64,000 bases of DNA, from the NCBI RefSeq assembly GCF_036227405.1, contig NZ_CP109473.1, positions 620,001 to 684,000 of the forward strand. The letters run 5' to 3'. A model generated the notes under the pieces. It saw only the letters and a list, made by a program, of their open reading frames with translations, had not been told where the DNA came from and did not search any database. This DNA is from Streptomyces sp. NBC_01460 (GTDB lineage Bacteria; Actinomycetota; Actinomycetes; Streptomycetales; Streptomycetaceae). Every line of letters begins with the position of its first letter. Positions within the stretch are counted from its first letter, which is position 1. The position numbers and the translations under genes were made by a program. Below are positions 22,667 through 31,589 of this stretch, piece after piece.

Positions 22667-25111
22667 TCAGCCGGTCGGAGGCCGGCGGGCTGCCATGAGC
22701 AGCGCGATGTCGTCGGGGCGGTCCTCGTCCTGCTGGGCCCGTCCGATGATCCGGTCCGCGGCCTCGGCGAGCGGCATGTGGCCGACCTCGGCCAGGGTGC
22801 CGCGCAGACGCTCGATGCCCTCGTCGATGTCCCTGCTCGACTTCTCCACCAGGCCGTCCGTGAACAGGGCCAGGACGGCTCCCGGGCCGAGGCGCAGCTC
22901 GGTGACCGGGTACGAGGCGTCCGGGTCGACGCCGAGCACCACCCCTCCGGGGAGGTCGAGGACCACGGTCCGGCCGTCGGCGTGCCGCAGGACGGGCTGG
23001 GGGTGTCCGGCGCGCACGGCCCTGACGACACCGGTGGCGGGGTCGAGCAGCACGTAGCAGCAGCTGGCGAACTGACCGGGGTCGAGCCCGATGAGCAGCC
23101 GGTTGGTGGCGCTCATGATCTCCTGCGGTTCCTGCCCGATGAGAGCGAAGGCCCGTACAGCGCTGCGCAGTTGGCCCATGGTGGCGGCCGCCGCGACACC
23201 GTGTCCCTGGACGTCGCCGATGACGAGCGCGAGTCCGCTGCCGGTCTCGATGACGTCGTACCAGTCGCCGCCGATCTCGATGTCCTGGGTACCCGAGAGG
23301 TAGCGCCCGACGGTGTCGACATGGTCGACGACGGGCAGCCGGTGGGGCAGCAGGGCGTCCTGGAGTCCCCGGGCGAGCGCGGACTCGGTGTCGTAGCGCT
23401 GGGCTCGCTGGAGCGCCTGGGCGATCAGCCCGGCCAGCGCGGTGAGCACGGTGCGCTCCTCCGGGCTGAACCCCCGGGGCTGGTCGAAGCCGAGGATGCA
23501 CGAACCGACCGGGCGGCCCGAGGCGATCAGGGGCAGGAAGGCGCGGGCGCCGACACTGGTGTCCATGGGGATGCCGGGGTACGCCTCGCCGAGCAGTTCC
23601 ATGGATTCGAAGAACAGGGGCCGTCCGGTCGTGAGCGTGTCCACGCCCGGGATGCGGGTGTCGAGGCCGACTCCGTCGAAGCGGTCCAGGAAACCACGGG
23701 GGAAGCCCGTCTCCCAGGCCAGGTAGAGGCGTCCCTCGTTCTGGAGGTAGATGGCCAGCTGTCTTCCCCCGAAGGCGGGCAGCAGTTCCTCCGTGACCAC
23801 GGCCGAGACCTGGCGCGCCGTGACGGCCTCCGTCAGCGCGATGGCGAGGGCGACGGGCCGGTACAGGACGGCTGAGCGGTCGGCCGGTGAGCCGAGCTCC
23901 CCGCCCGGCGTGGTGTCGGATTCAGGGGTGCGGCCGGGCCGTCCCGAGGGGCTGAACGTGATCGTGACCCCGTCGCGGCCGGGGAACATCGCCACGGACA
24001 GCCACTGCGTCGGGGTGCGCCGGGCGAGGAAGTACACGGGGTCGTCGGAGAACAGGGCCGCCCGGTGGTGGTCCTCGTAGGCGGTGTTCGCGAGCCAGGG
24101 CAGCGCCTCCGCGAGGGAGCGTCCGGTCAGTTCCGCCTTGCTGTGGCCGAGGATCTCCTCGGCCAGGCTGTTGACGTAGGTGATCCGTCCGAGCCGGTCC
24201 TGGGACAGCACGCCGCGCGGGATCAGGTCGGCGGCGTCCGGGACGACCGGCCCGGCCCCCTGGTCGAACACGACACCGGTCAGCCTGCCCGCCCGGCCGC
24301 CGTGCTCCCCGTGGCCGGAGAGCTCGACGAGGAGGGGGCGGCCGCCCGGCCCCCAGAGCCGCATCCGGCGCACATGCGGCTCCGGGGACCGCGCGGCCCT
24401 GATCCCCAGGGCCCACAGCCCGTACACGTCCTCGGGGAGCAGCTCCGCCGTCAGCGCCTCCATCGACAGCGCCGGCGCGTCGGTCGTCCGCCCGATGCCC
24501 AGGATCTCGTGCGTGTCGTCGTCCGCGGTGACGGATCCGGCAGCCGTGTCCCACTCGAAGTGCCCGACGCGCAGCGGTCGCGCGGTGCCCGAGGGCAGCC
24601 GTACGAGCGTGGGGTCGCCGTCCCACAGGACCGGGGCCTCCTGTGCGGCGAGGTCGGCGCCGAGCCGCGCGGCGAGGGCCTCCAGCCGGCGCCGGTCCGC
24701 CCCGCCGACCGGCACCCCGCGGGTCGCGTAGCGCAGCACGACGAGCACGCCCACGGGTGCGGTCGCGCCGGGGACGGGCGCGTAGAGCGACCCGAAGGGG
24801 AACGGAAGGCCAGCCATCAGCTGCGGGAACCGGCGCATGGCGTCCTCCGCGTCCCCCAGGTACACCGGCTGGTTCGCACGGTAGGCCTCGGCGACCGGGA
24901 ACGGCCGGTTCACGTGCATCCGCCACCAGGGGCGCAGGAGCGGGCCCGGCAGCCCGGCCAGCACCGCCATCCGCAGGAGGCCCGGGGTCCGGGAGCTCAG
25001 GTAGACGCCACCGGCGTACCCGCCGACGGCGTCCACCGCGCTCACCACGGCCTGGGCGAGCACCAGCGGCAGTCCGTCGGGCGTTCGGCTGCCATCGGGG
25101 CTCCAGGTCAC
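22667..25111 (-). CDS. GAF/PAS-linked SpoIIE-type PP2C phosphatase
   Basis: An 814-aa soluble regulatory phosphatase. An N-terminal GAF-like region (about 10-165) is followed by two PAS-like regions (about 185-290 and 305-410; RGVLSQDRLGRITYVNSLAE), a second GAF (about 440-580) and a SpoIIE/PP2C domain (about 600-805). Metal-binding acids are in GDWYDV, IGDVQGHGVAAAA, FTDGLVEKS and DDIALLM. Such proteins dephosphorylate anti-anti-sigma factors, linking a sensed signal to a sigma factor. GTG 25111 is used because upstream sequence is Arg-rich and lacks domain character. No anti-sigma partner is adjacent. Confidence 0.9.
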   Translation of the reverse strand: MTWSPDGSRTPDGLPLVLAQAVVSAVDAVGGYAGGVYLSSRTPGLLRMAVLAGLPGPLLRPWWRMHVNRPFPVAEAYRANQPVYLGDAEDAMRRFPQLMAGLPFPFGSLYAPVPGATAPVGVLVVLRYATRGVPVGGADRRRLEALAARLGADLAAQEAPVLWDGDPTLVRLPSGTARPLRVGHFEWDTAAGSVTADDDTHEILGIGRTTDAPALSMEALTAELLPEDVYGLWALGIRAARSPEPHVRRMRLWGPGGRPLLVELSGHGEHGGRAGRLTGVVFDQGAGPVVPDAADLIPRGVLSQDRLGRITYVNSLAEEILGHSKAELTGRSLAEALPWLANTAYEDHHRAALFSDDPVYFLARRTPTQWLSVAMFPGRDGVTITFSPSGRPGRTPESDTTPGGELGSPADRSAVLYRPVALAIALTEAVTARQVSAVVTEELLPAFGGRQLAIYLQNEGRLYLAWETGFPRGFLDRFDGVGLDTRIPGVDTLTTGRPLFFESMELLGEAYPGIPMDTSVGARAFLPLIASGRPVGSCILGFDQPRGFSPEERTVLTALAGLIAQALQRAQRYDTESALARGLQDALLPHRLPVVDHVDTVGRYLSGTQDIEIGGDWYDVIETGSGLALVIGDVQGHGVAAAATMGQLRSAVRAFALIGQEPQEIMSATNRLLIGLDPGQFASCCYVLLDPATGVVRAVRAGHPQPVLRHADGRTVVLDLPGGVVLGVDPDASYPVTELRLGPGAVLALFTDGLVEKSSRDIDEGIERLRGTLAEVGHMPLAEAADRIIGRAQQDEDRPDDIALLMAARRPPTG

Positions 25112-25167
25112 ACAGCCAGGATGCGCACGCCCGCGCCGCCGCGCACGTCCGCGTCCGGCTCGCGGCG

Positions 25168-26082
25168 TCAGCTTCCGGCGGGGGCGGAGAGCTCCGTGCC
25201 CGCACGCGCGCACACCGAGGCGGCCGCCTGGGTGGCGTGGGACAGCATGTCCCGTACCTCCTCAGGACCGGGATGCGCCGTGAAGGAGCCGTGGGCGCAC
25301 ATCCGGCTCAGCAGGCCCGCGGCGAAGGCGTCGCCCGCGCCGATCGTGTCGACGACCTCGACGGGCGCGGCCGGGACGGACACCGGTGGCGCCGTCGCGG
25401 TGTACGCCGTGCTGCCGCGGGCTCCCCGGGTGAGGACCACCAGGCGGCCTCCGGCCGCCAGCTTCCGGCAGGTCTCCTCCGGGGGCGTCCCCGGCCACAG
25501 TCTCTCCAGGTCCTCGTCGCTGGCCTTGACGACCTGGGCGAGGCCGCACAGGTCGCGCAGGGCGGCCGCGCCGTGGTCCGGGCCCAGGGTGCGGTCCCGG
25601 CGGACGTTGGGGTCCACGACGAGGAGGGACCGTCCGGCGGCCGCGAGGGCGGTGGCCCGGACGGCCGACGCGGCGGGCTCGACGACGGCCGCGAGGCCGC
25701 CCACGTACACGGCTCCGAACCCGGCGGCCTCGGCGGAGAGGTCCGGAAGCCGGAACGTCGCCGTGTCCTGGAGGTGGAAGTGGTACCCCGTGCCCCGGGC
25801 GTCCGGCTCGGCGACGGCGAGCGCCGTGGGCAGGGCGGAGCGTGCGCAGAGCGAGAGGTCGGTCCCCGCCGCCCGGAGCCGGGCCTCGATCATGGCGGCG
25901 AAGCCGTCGTCCCCCAGTCCCCCGGCGAACGAGACCGGGGTGCCCAGCCCGGCCAGTCCGACGGCCACGTTGGCCGGGGCCCCGCCGAACCGGGCCTCCC
26001 GTACACCACCGTCCCCGGCCACGGGTACGAGGTCGACGAGGGCCTCGCCGAGCACCAGGACGGCGCCGGGTCCGCCCGTCAC
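25168..26082 (-). CDS. PfkB-family sugar kinase (fructokinase-like)
   Basis: A 304-aa ribokinase-fold enzyme. Substrate motif GGAPANVAVGLAGLG near 33-47 and the C-terminal signature DTIGAGDAFAAGLL with the catalytic Asp are present. Best fit is fructokinase, consistent with a polyol pathway in which the upstream dehydrogenase makes a ketose. GTG 26082 overlaps the stop of the dehydrogenase gene by 4 bases, so translation is coupled. It is the last gene of the operon. Confidence 0.9.
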   Translation of the reverse strand: MTGGPGAVLVLGEALVDLVPVAGDGGVREARFGGAPANVAVGLAGLGTPVSFAGGLGDDGFAAMIEARLRAAGTDLSLCARSALPTALAVAEPDARGTGYHFHLQDTATFRLPDLSAEAAGFGAVYVGGLAAVVEPAASAVRATALAAAGRSLLVVDPNVRRDRTLGPDHGAAALRDLCGLAQVVKASDEDLERLWPGTPPEETCRKLAAGGRLVVLTRGARGSTAYTATAPPVSVPAAPVEVVDTIGAGDAFAAGLLSRMCAHGSFTAHPGPEEVRDMLSHATQAAASVCARAGTELSAPAGS

Positions 26083-27068
26083 GGCTCGACCACGATCTTG
26101 CGGCCGATGCCCGCCTTGAAGCGGTCGATCGCCTGCGGGTACCGGTCGAGCGGCAGCCGGTCACTGATGAAGACCGCCGGGTCGAGCACCCCGGTGGCGA
26201 AGAGCGCGGCGGCGCGCTCGTAGCTGTGCAGGACGGCCATCGAGCCGGTGATGGTGATCTCCTGGTTGTAGATGCGGTAGGGCTCGATGACCGCCGTCGT
26301 GGCGTAGTCGGCGACCCCGAACTGGAGGAAGGTGCCGCCCTTGGCGACGCGTCCCAGACCGTCCTGGATGGCCGCCGCGTTGCCCGTCGCGTCGATGACG
26401 ACGTCCCAGCCGCCGGGCCGGTCCAGTTCGTCGGCCCCGGCGGCCGAACGGGAACAGCCCAGGAGGCCGGCCGTGGCGAGGCGTTCGGGGTTGACGTCGA
26501 GGATGTCCACGCCCGCCGCGCCGGTGCGCTTGGCGAGCTCCAGCATCATCAGGCCCATGGTTCCCGATCCGTAGATCAGCACCTCGGCTCCGAGGGTGCT
26601 GCTCAGGACGTCGTAACCCCGGACCGCGCAGGACAGCGGCTCGATCAGGGCCGCGTCCTTCACGTCGATGTGTTCGGGCAGCCGGACGCAGTTGGCCACG
26701 GGGGCCACGGCGTACTCGGCGGCGCCGCCGGAGACGGTGACGCCGATGGCGGCCCAGCGCTCGCAGAGGTTGCCGCGTCCGCTACGGCAGTAGCGGCACT
26801 CGTGGCAGTGCAGGGAGGGGTCGACGGCGACGCGGTCGCCGACGGCCAGCTCCGTGACGTCGCGCCCCACACCCACGATCTCCCCGGCGAACTCGTGGCC
26901 CGGGACGAGCGGCAGGGTGGGCGCGAACTCGCCCTGGAGGATGTGCAGATCGGTTCCGCAGAGCCCGCACGAGGCGACGGACACGACGACCTCACGGGGT
27001 CCGGGCGTGGGGTCGGGAACGGTGGTGACGGAGACCTTGCCGGGGGCTTCGACGATCGCTGCCCGCAT
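26079..27068 (-). CDS. Zinc-dependent polyol dehydrogenase
   Basis: A 329-aa medium-chain dehydrogenase. Catalytic zinc ligands are in CGLCGTDLHIL (Cys) and PGHEFAGE (His-Glu); four structural-zinc cysteines lie in CHECRYCRSGRGNLC. The Rossmann motif is GSGTMG. Closest in style to sorbitol/xylitol/arabitol dehydrogenases. ATG 27068 overlaps the TAA of the upstream permease (TAATG). With transporter and PfkB kinase it should oxidise an imported polyol to a ketose. Confidence 0.9.
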   Translation of the reverse strand: MRAAIVEAPGKVSVTTVPDPTPGPREVVVSVASCGLCGTDLHILQGEFAPTLPLVPGHEFAGEIVGVGRDVTELAVGDRVAVDPSLHCHECRYCRSGRGNLCERWAAIGVTVSGGAAEYAVAPVANCVRLPEHIDVKDAALIEPLSCAVRGYDVLSSTLGAEVLIYGSGTMGLMMLELAKRTGAAGVDILDVNPERLATAGLLGCSRSAAGADELDRPGGWDVVIDATGNAAAIQDGLGRVAKGGTFLQFGVADYATTAVIEPYRIYNQEITITGSMAVLHSYERAAALFATGVLDPAVFISDRLPLDRYPQAIDRFKAGIGRKIVVEP

Positions 27069-27946
27069 TATTTCACTGCTCCGAGAGACAGGCCCTGGAC
27101 GAGTTTGTCCTGGGCGGCGTAGCCGGCGGCGAGCACCGGCAGGGACACGACGACGGACGCGGCGCACAGCTGGGCCAGGAAGAGGCCCTGGCTGGTGACG
27201 AATCCGGTGAGGAAGACGGGCGCGGTCTGGGCGACGACACCGGTGAGCACCCGCGCGAAGAGCAGTTCGTTCCAGCTGAAGATGAAGCAGATGAGCGCGG
27301 TGGCCGCGATGCCCGGTGCGGCCATCGGCGCGACCACCCTGGCCAGGACGGTCGGCAGCCTCGCGCCGTCGACCTGGGCCGCCTCGATGACGGAAACGGG
27401 TACGTCCGCGAGGAAGGACTGCATCATCCAGACGGCGATCGGCAGGTTCATCGAGGTGTAGAGCAGGACGAGGAGCCAGATGTTGTCGAGCAGCCCGGCG
27501 TTCTTGGCGAACAGGTAGACGGGCAGGAGCCCCGCGACGACGGGCAGCATCTTCGTGGAGAGGAAGAAGAACATCACGTCCGTCCACTTGCGCACCCGCC
27601 GGATGGAGAGGGCGTACGCCGCCGGGAGCGCCAGCAGCAGCACCAGGAGCGTGGAGAAGAAGGACGCGCCCAGGGAGTTGAGCAGGGGCGGCCACGGGGT
27701 GACGCCCGTGTCGGCGCCGAAGAAGGCCCGGTAGCCGTCGAGGGTGAGCGGCGCGAAGAGGGAGGGCGGGTTGGTCGCGGCGTCGGACTCGGCGTGCAGC
27801 GAGGTCAGCAGCATCCACAGGGCGGGCAGGCAGAAGGCCAGCCCTGCCGCCCAGGCCAGCAGGCCCAGTGCAGCGGATCGCCGTCGGGCCCGTCGCAGGA
27901 AGCGTCGCGCGTCCGGGGCGGGCGCGGGGACGGTGGTGGTGGTCAT
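27068..27946 (-). CDS. Polyol/sugar ABC transporter permease (MalG-like)
   Basis: A 292-aa inner-membrane permease with six TM helices and the EAA loop EAAQVDGARLPTVLARVVAP for the ATPase contact. The basic N-terminus RRARRRSAALGLLAWA precedes TM1, and LLPVYLFAKNAGLLDN is family-typical. Start codon overlaps the stop of the other permease by 4 bases. Second permease of the importer. Confidence 0.93.
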   Translation of the reverse strand: MTTTTVPAPAPDARRFLRRARRRSAALGLLAWAAGLAFCLPALWMLLTSLHAESDAATNPPSLFAPLTLDGYRAFFGADTGVTPWPPLLNSLGASFFSTLLVLLLALPAAYALSIRRVRKWTDVMFFFLSTKMLPVVAGLLPVYLFAKNAGLLDNIWLLVLLYTSMNLPIAVWMMQSFLADVPVSVIEAAQVDGARLPTVLARVVAPMAAPGIAATALICFIFSWNELLFARVLTGVVAQTAPVFLTGFVTSQGLFLAQLCAASVVVSLPVLAAGYAAQDKLVQGLSLGAVK

Positions 27947-28908
27947 GCGCGGTTCGCCTCCTCACTGAAGAGGGACGAGACGGTCCGGAGCGCGAAGGTG
28001 GCGATGACGATCGTGCCGATCACCACCACGACCCCCGCGGCGGACGCCAGTCCGTATTCGTGGGCCTGGTAGAAGGTCTGGTAGATCGTGTAGGGCAGGT
28101 TGGCGGTGCCGAGGCCGCCCGCGGTGATGGTGAAGACGGCGTCGAAGTTCTGCACGATGTAGACGGCGCCGAGCAGCACCCCGAGTTCGAGGTATCTGCG
28201 CAGGTGCGGCAGGGTCAGGTAGCGGAAGGTCTGCCAGGCGCTCGCCCCGTCGAGGCGTGCCGCCTCGACGACCTCGGCGGGCCGGCTCTGGAGCCCCGCG
28301 AGCAGGATGAGCATCATGAACGGCGTCCACTGCCAGACCAGTGCGGCGATGACGGCGAGCAGCGGCATGTCCGCGATCCAGTCCGGCTGGCTCGGGCTCG
28401 TGTCGCCGAAGAGCTCACCGAGCCAGCTCAGCGCGCCGTTGAGGAGGCCGTACTCCGGGTTGTAGAGCGCGTGCTTCCAGAGCAGGGCGGCCGAGACGGG
28501 CACGATCAGGAACGGCGTGATGAGCAGGGTGCGGACCAGGCCGCGGCCGAAGAACGTGCGGTCCAGGAGCAGGGCCAGGCCGAGTCCGAGGACCACGGTG
28601 GCGATGACCACGCCGGCCGTCAGGAGGATCGTGGTGAGGACGGATTCGCGCAGTGCGGTGTCCGTGAAGACGGAGGCGTAGTTGTCGAGGCCGTTGAAGG
28701 CGCGCTTGTCGGGGTTGAGGGAGTTCCAGTCGAAGAGGGAGATCACCAGGGTCGCCACGAACGGCAGCTGGGTGACGGCGATCAGGAAGACCAGGGCGGG
28801 CAGGAGCGGGGCCCTGGTGGCCCAGGCCCGGGGGCCGGTCCTCCTCCGTCCGGGTGCGGCGGGCGGCCGGGGCGGCGACTGCGGGGTGGTGCCGACTGCT
28901 GTGGTCAT
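27943..28908 (-). CDS. Polyol/sugar ABC transporter permease (MalF-like)
   Basis: A 321-aa permease: Pro-rich N-terminus, six TM helices, EAA loop EAARLDGASAWQTFRYLTLP. DWNSLNPDKRAFNGLDNYAS is the typical periplasmic-side segment after TM1. ATG 28908 overlaps the stop of the binding-protein gene by 4 bases. No ATPase gene lies in the operon; in Streptomyces such importers use the shared MsiK ATPase. Confidence 0.93.
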   Translation of the reverse strand: MTTAVGTTPQSPPRPPAAPGRRRTGPRAWATRAPLLPALVFLIAVTQLPFVATLVISLFDWNSLNPDKRAFNGLDNYASVFTDTALRESVLTTILLTAGVVIATVVLGLGLALLLDRTFFGRGLVRTLLITPFLIVPVSAALLWKHALYNPEYGLLNGALSWLGELFGDTSPSQPDWIADMPLLAVIAALVWQWTPFMMLILLAGLQSRPAEVVEAARLDGASAWQTFRYLTLPHLRRYLELGVLLGAVYIVQNFDAVFTITAGGLGTANLPYTIYQTFYQAHEYGLASAAGVVVVIGTIVIATFALRTVSSLFSEEANRA

Positions 28909-30263
28909 CGGTACTCCTCGGCGACCTGTTCGGCCAGCTTCTGGGAGGTGGCCAGGGCCTTGTCGACGGACTGGCGGCCGGCGACGGCCTCGCTGATCTC
29001 CTGCGCGACCCGGGTGCCGAGATCGGTGAACTCGGGGATGCCGACGAACTGGATCCCGGGGACGGGGCGCGGCTGGGTGCCCGGGTTCTTCGGGTCCGCG
29101 CCGGAGATGGCCTGCTCGGTGACGTCCGCGAACGCGCCGGCCGCCTCCAGGTAGGCGGGGTTGTCGTAGGTGGACGCCCTTTTGCCCGCCGGGACGTTGG
29201 CCCAGCCGCTGCTCTCGCCGACGAGTTCCTCGTACTCCTTGCCGGAGGCCCAGGAGACGAACTTCCAGGCGTCGTCGGACTTCTTGGACGCCTTCTGGAT
29301 GCCCCAGGCCCAGGTGTAGAGCCATCCGGAGCTCTTCGTCCTGTCCACCGGCGCCGGCACGTAGCCGATCTTCCCCTTCACAGGGGAGCCGGCCGCCTCC
29401 AGCGAGCCGGCGCCCGCCGTCGCGTCGTACCACATGGCGGTCTTGCCCTGGGTCATGTTGTTGAGGCATTCCGCGTACCCCGACTGGGAGGCACCGCGCT
29501 CCCCGTGTTTGCGCACCAGGTCGACGTAGAAGCGGGTGGCCTTCTTGAACTCCGGTGAGGTGAGCCGCGGTTGCCAGTCCTCGGTGAACCAGGTGCCGCC
29601 CATGGTGTTGACGACGGTGGTGAGCGGTGCGACGAGTTCGCCCCAGCCGGGCAGTCCCCGCAGGCAGATTCCCTTCATGCCGGGCTCGGCACCGTCCGCG
29701 TCCGCAGCGAGAGCGGCCACCTCCTTCCAGGTGGGGTGCGGGGGCATCGTCAGGCCCTTGGCCTCGAAGACGTCCTTGCGGTACATCAGGAAGGACGACT
29801 CCCCGTAGAAGGGTTCGGCGTAGAGCTCGCCCTCCGCGGTGAGCGACTCCCTCAGGGGTTCGAGGATGTCGTCCTGGTCGAAGGCGGGGTCCTGCTCGGC
29901 GTACGTGTCGAGCGGGTGCAGCCAGTCGTTCTTCGCGAAGAAGGGCACCTCGAAGTTGCTGATGGTGCCGACGTCGTACTGTCCGGCCTGGTTGGAGAAG
30001 TCCTGGCTGATCTTGTCGCGGACGTCGTTCTCCGGGAGCACGGTGAAGTGCACCTTGATGCCGGTCTCCGCGGTGAAGTGCTCGGCGGTGAGCTTCTGCA
30101 GCTCGATCATCTGGGGGTTGTTCACCATGAGTACGTTCAACGCGTCACCCCCTCCGAACGCGGTTCCGCCGGCTCCGGCGCACCCGGTGCCGAGAAGGGC
30201 CATGGCTGCCGTGCCCGCGACCGCGCGCACGCGGGTCCCGCGGCGTCGTTGCTGGTGGGGCAT
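28905..30263 (-). CDS. Polyol-type solute-binding lipoprotein
   Basis: A 452-aa family 1 extracellular solute-binding protein. Lipobox LLGTGC with the lipidated Cys near residue 28. The mature start (NVLMVNNPQMIELQKLTAEH) and VGTISNFEVPFFAKNDWLHP resemble the mannitol/sorbitol-binding SmoE-like group. ATG 30263 has AGGAG 9 bases upstream. First gene of a five-gene operon (binding protein, two permeases, dehydrogenase, kinase); the DeoR gene lies 125 bases upstream in the same direction. Confidence 0.92.
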   Translation of the reverse strand: MPHQQRRRGTRVRAVAGTAAMALLGTGCAGAGGTAFGGGDALNVLMVNNPQMIELQKLTAEHFTAETGIKVHFTVLPENDVRDKISQDFSNQAGQYDVGTISNFEVPFFAKNDWLHPLDTYAEQDPAFDQDDILEPLRESLTAEGELYAEPFYGESSFLMYRKDVFEAKGLTMPPHPTWKEVAALAADADGAEPGMKGICLRGLPGWGELVAPLTTVVNTMGGTWFTEDWQPRLTSPEFKKATRFYVDLVRKHGERGASQSGYAECLNNMTQGKTAMWYDATAGAGSLEAAGSPVKGKIGYVPAPVDRTKSSGWLYTWAWGIQKASKKSDDAWKFVSWASGKEYEELVGESSGWANVPAGKRASTYDNPAYLEAAGAFADVTEQAISGADPKNPGTQPRPVPGIQFVGIPEFTDLGTRVAQEISEAVAGRQSVDKALATSQKLAEQVAEEYR

Positions 30264-30388
30264 AAAGTCTCCTGATCGGTCGTAGCGGCTCGTGGTCGGT
30301 GCCCCTGGGGGCCCTGCCCTTTCCGGGCACGGCGGGGCCGGCCTCCGGCCTCCTGACGGGGACGAGGTGGTGAAGGAGCGGGTCCGGG

Positions 30389-31150
30389 TCAGACCCGGAT
30401 CACGTGGGGGCCGAGCAGGGAGTAGCGCTGGGCCTCGGCCGAGGGCAGCCCGGTGTCGGTGACGACGGCCTCGAAGTCGCCGACGCCCGCGAAGCGGCAG
30501 AAGCTCACCGCTCCGAACTTCGAGTGGACCCCGGCGAAGACACGGCGGCGGGCGCTCCGCATGGCCTGCGCCTTGACCTCGCCGACCGCCGGGTCCGGGG
30601 TGGTCAGCCCGTACTGGCGGGAGATGCCGTTCGCCCCGACGTACGCCAGGTCGATGACGAAGTCGGCGAGCATGCGGGTGGCCCAGTGGTCGACGGTCGC
30701 CATGGTGCTGCCGCGAAGGCGCCCGCCGAGCAGGAGCACGGCGGTCTTCTCCGCGTCCGCGAGGACGGTGGCGACGGCCAGGGACGCCGTGACCACGGTC
30801 AGCGGCCGGTCCTTGGGAAGGGCCTCGGCGATGAGCTGCGGGGTGAAGCCCTCGTCGACGAACACCGTCTCGGCGTCACCGAGGAGGTCGGCGGCGGCCT
30901 TGGCGATCCGTGACTTCTGCGGCACGTGGTGGGTGGTGCGCATGGCCAGGGTCGTCTCGAATCCCGCGCTCTCGACCGGGTACGCACCGCCGTGCGTGCG
31001 CCGCACGAGACCGTGCTCCTCCAGGGTGTGCAGGTCGCGCCTGATGGTCTCCTTGGCGACGTCGAACCGTTCGGCCAGCCGGTTCACGTCGACCGCCCCG
31101 TCCTGCCGGGCCGTCTCGAGAATTCCCCGTCGGCGTTCCTCGGTGCCCAC
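30389..31150 (-). CDS. DeoR-family regulator of the polyol operon
   Basis: A 253-aa repressor: N-terminal helix-turn-helix (VNRLAERFDVAKETIRRDLH, LEEHGLVRRTHGGA) and a C-terminal phosphosugar-sensing DeoRC domain (VFVDEGFTPQLIAEAL, VVTASLAVATVL, GANGIS). DeoR proteins typically sense a phosphorylated intermediate, here perhaps the product of the PfkB kinase. GTG 31150 is the best start, although its ribosome binding site (CAGGG) is weak. Same strand and directly upstream of the binding-protein gene. Confidence 0.9.
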   Translation of the reverse strand: MGTEERRRGILETARQDGAVDVNRLAERFDVAKETIRRDLHTLEEHGLVRRTHGGAYPVESAGFETTLAMRTTHHVPQKSRIAKAAADLLGDAETVFVDEGFTPQLIAEALPKDRPLTVVTASLAVATVLADAEKTAVLLLGGRLRGSTMATVDHWATRMLADFVIDLAYVGANGISRQYGLTTPDPAVGEVKAQAMRSARRRVFAGVHSKFGAVSFCRFAGVGDFEAVVTDTGLPSAEAQRYSLLGPHVIRV

Positions 31151-31589
31151 GACACATCCCTGCACTAGTACGGATCCGGTGGGGTCCCGGCGTCCGTTCG
31201 GGCCCATGCACTGTTTGTACAAGCTCGAACGGTCCTACGACCAGCACCTTCGCGTCACGGGCTGCGCCCGTTCATGCCCGTTTCACCACGGGTTTCTGCA
31301 CTGGTGGCCCGGGTCACGGGGGTGGCCGACCGCCCGGACGGTGCCCACTTGGCCCATGAGTGTGCCCGTTCGGTGCCCGTATGCGGTCACGGACACCAGG
31401 GCTTTTAGCACGGGCGGCCCGGTGAGGCAGGAAGAACGGCCGGTAAATGACTGATTGCGTACCTCAAAATACGATTTCGGCCAACAATCCGTGTCCCGGG
31501 CTCCTTCGGACAACCTCAGGCCCGGCAGTCGCCTCTCATGGGCCGAAGCGACTCCACCGCCCCACCGGGCACCCGGACATCGGAGAACG
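31151..31589. other. Divergent promoter region, DeoR / lysyl oxidase
   Basis: No gene seen. An 8-bp palindrome TTGTACAA lies at 31215-31222, about 65 bases upstream of the DeoR start. The octamer GTGCCCGT recurs near 31361-31380. The AT-richer part around 31445-31480 probably holds the promoter of the lysyl oxidase gene. Confidence 0.5.

Noticed and set aside
24065..26119. 684-aa plus-strand open frame across the phosphatase and kinase genes
   Set aside because: It crosses the boundary of two real minus-strand genes and has no recognisable domain.
31361..31380. Repeated GTGCCCGT as regulatory array upstream of the lysyl oxidase gene
   Set aside because: Only two clear copies with no symmetry; insufficient to call.
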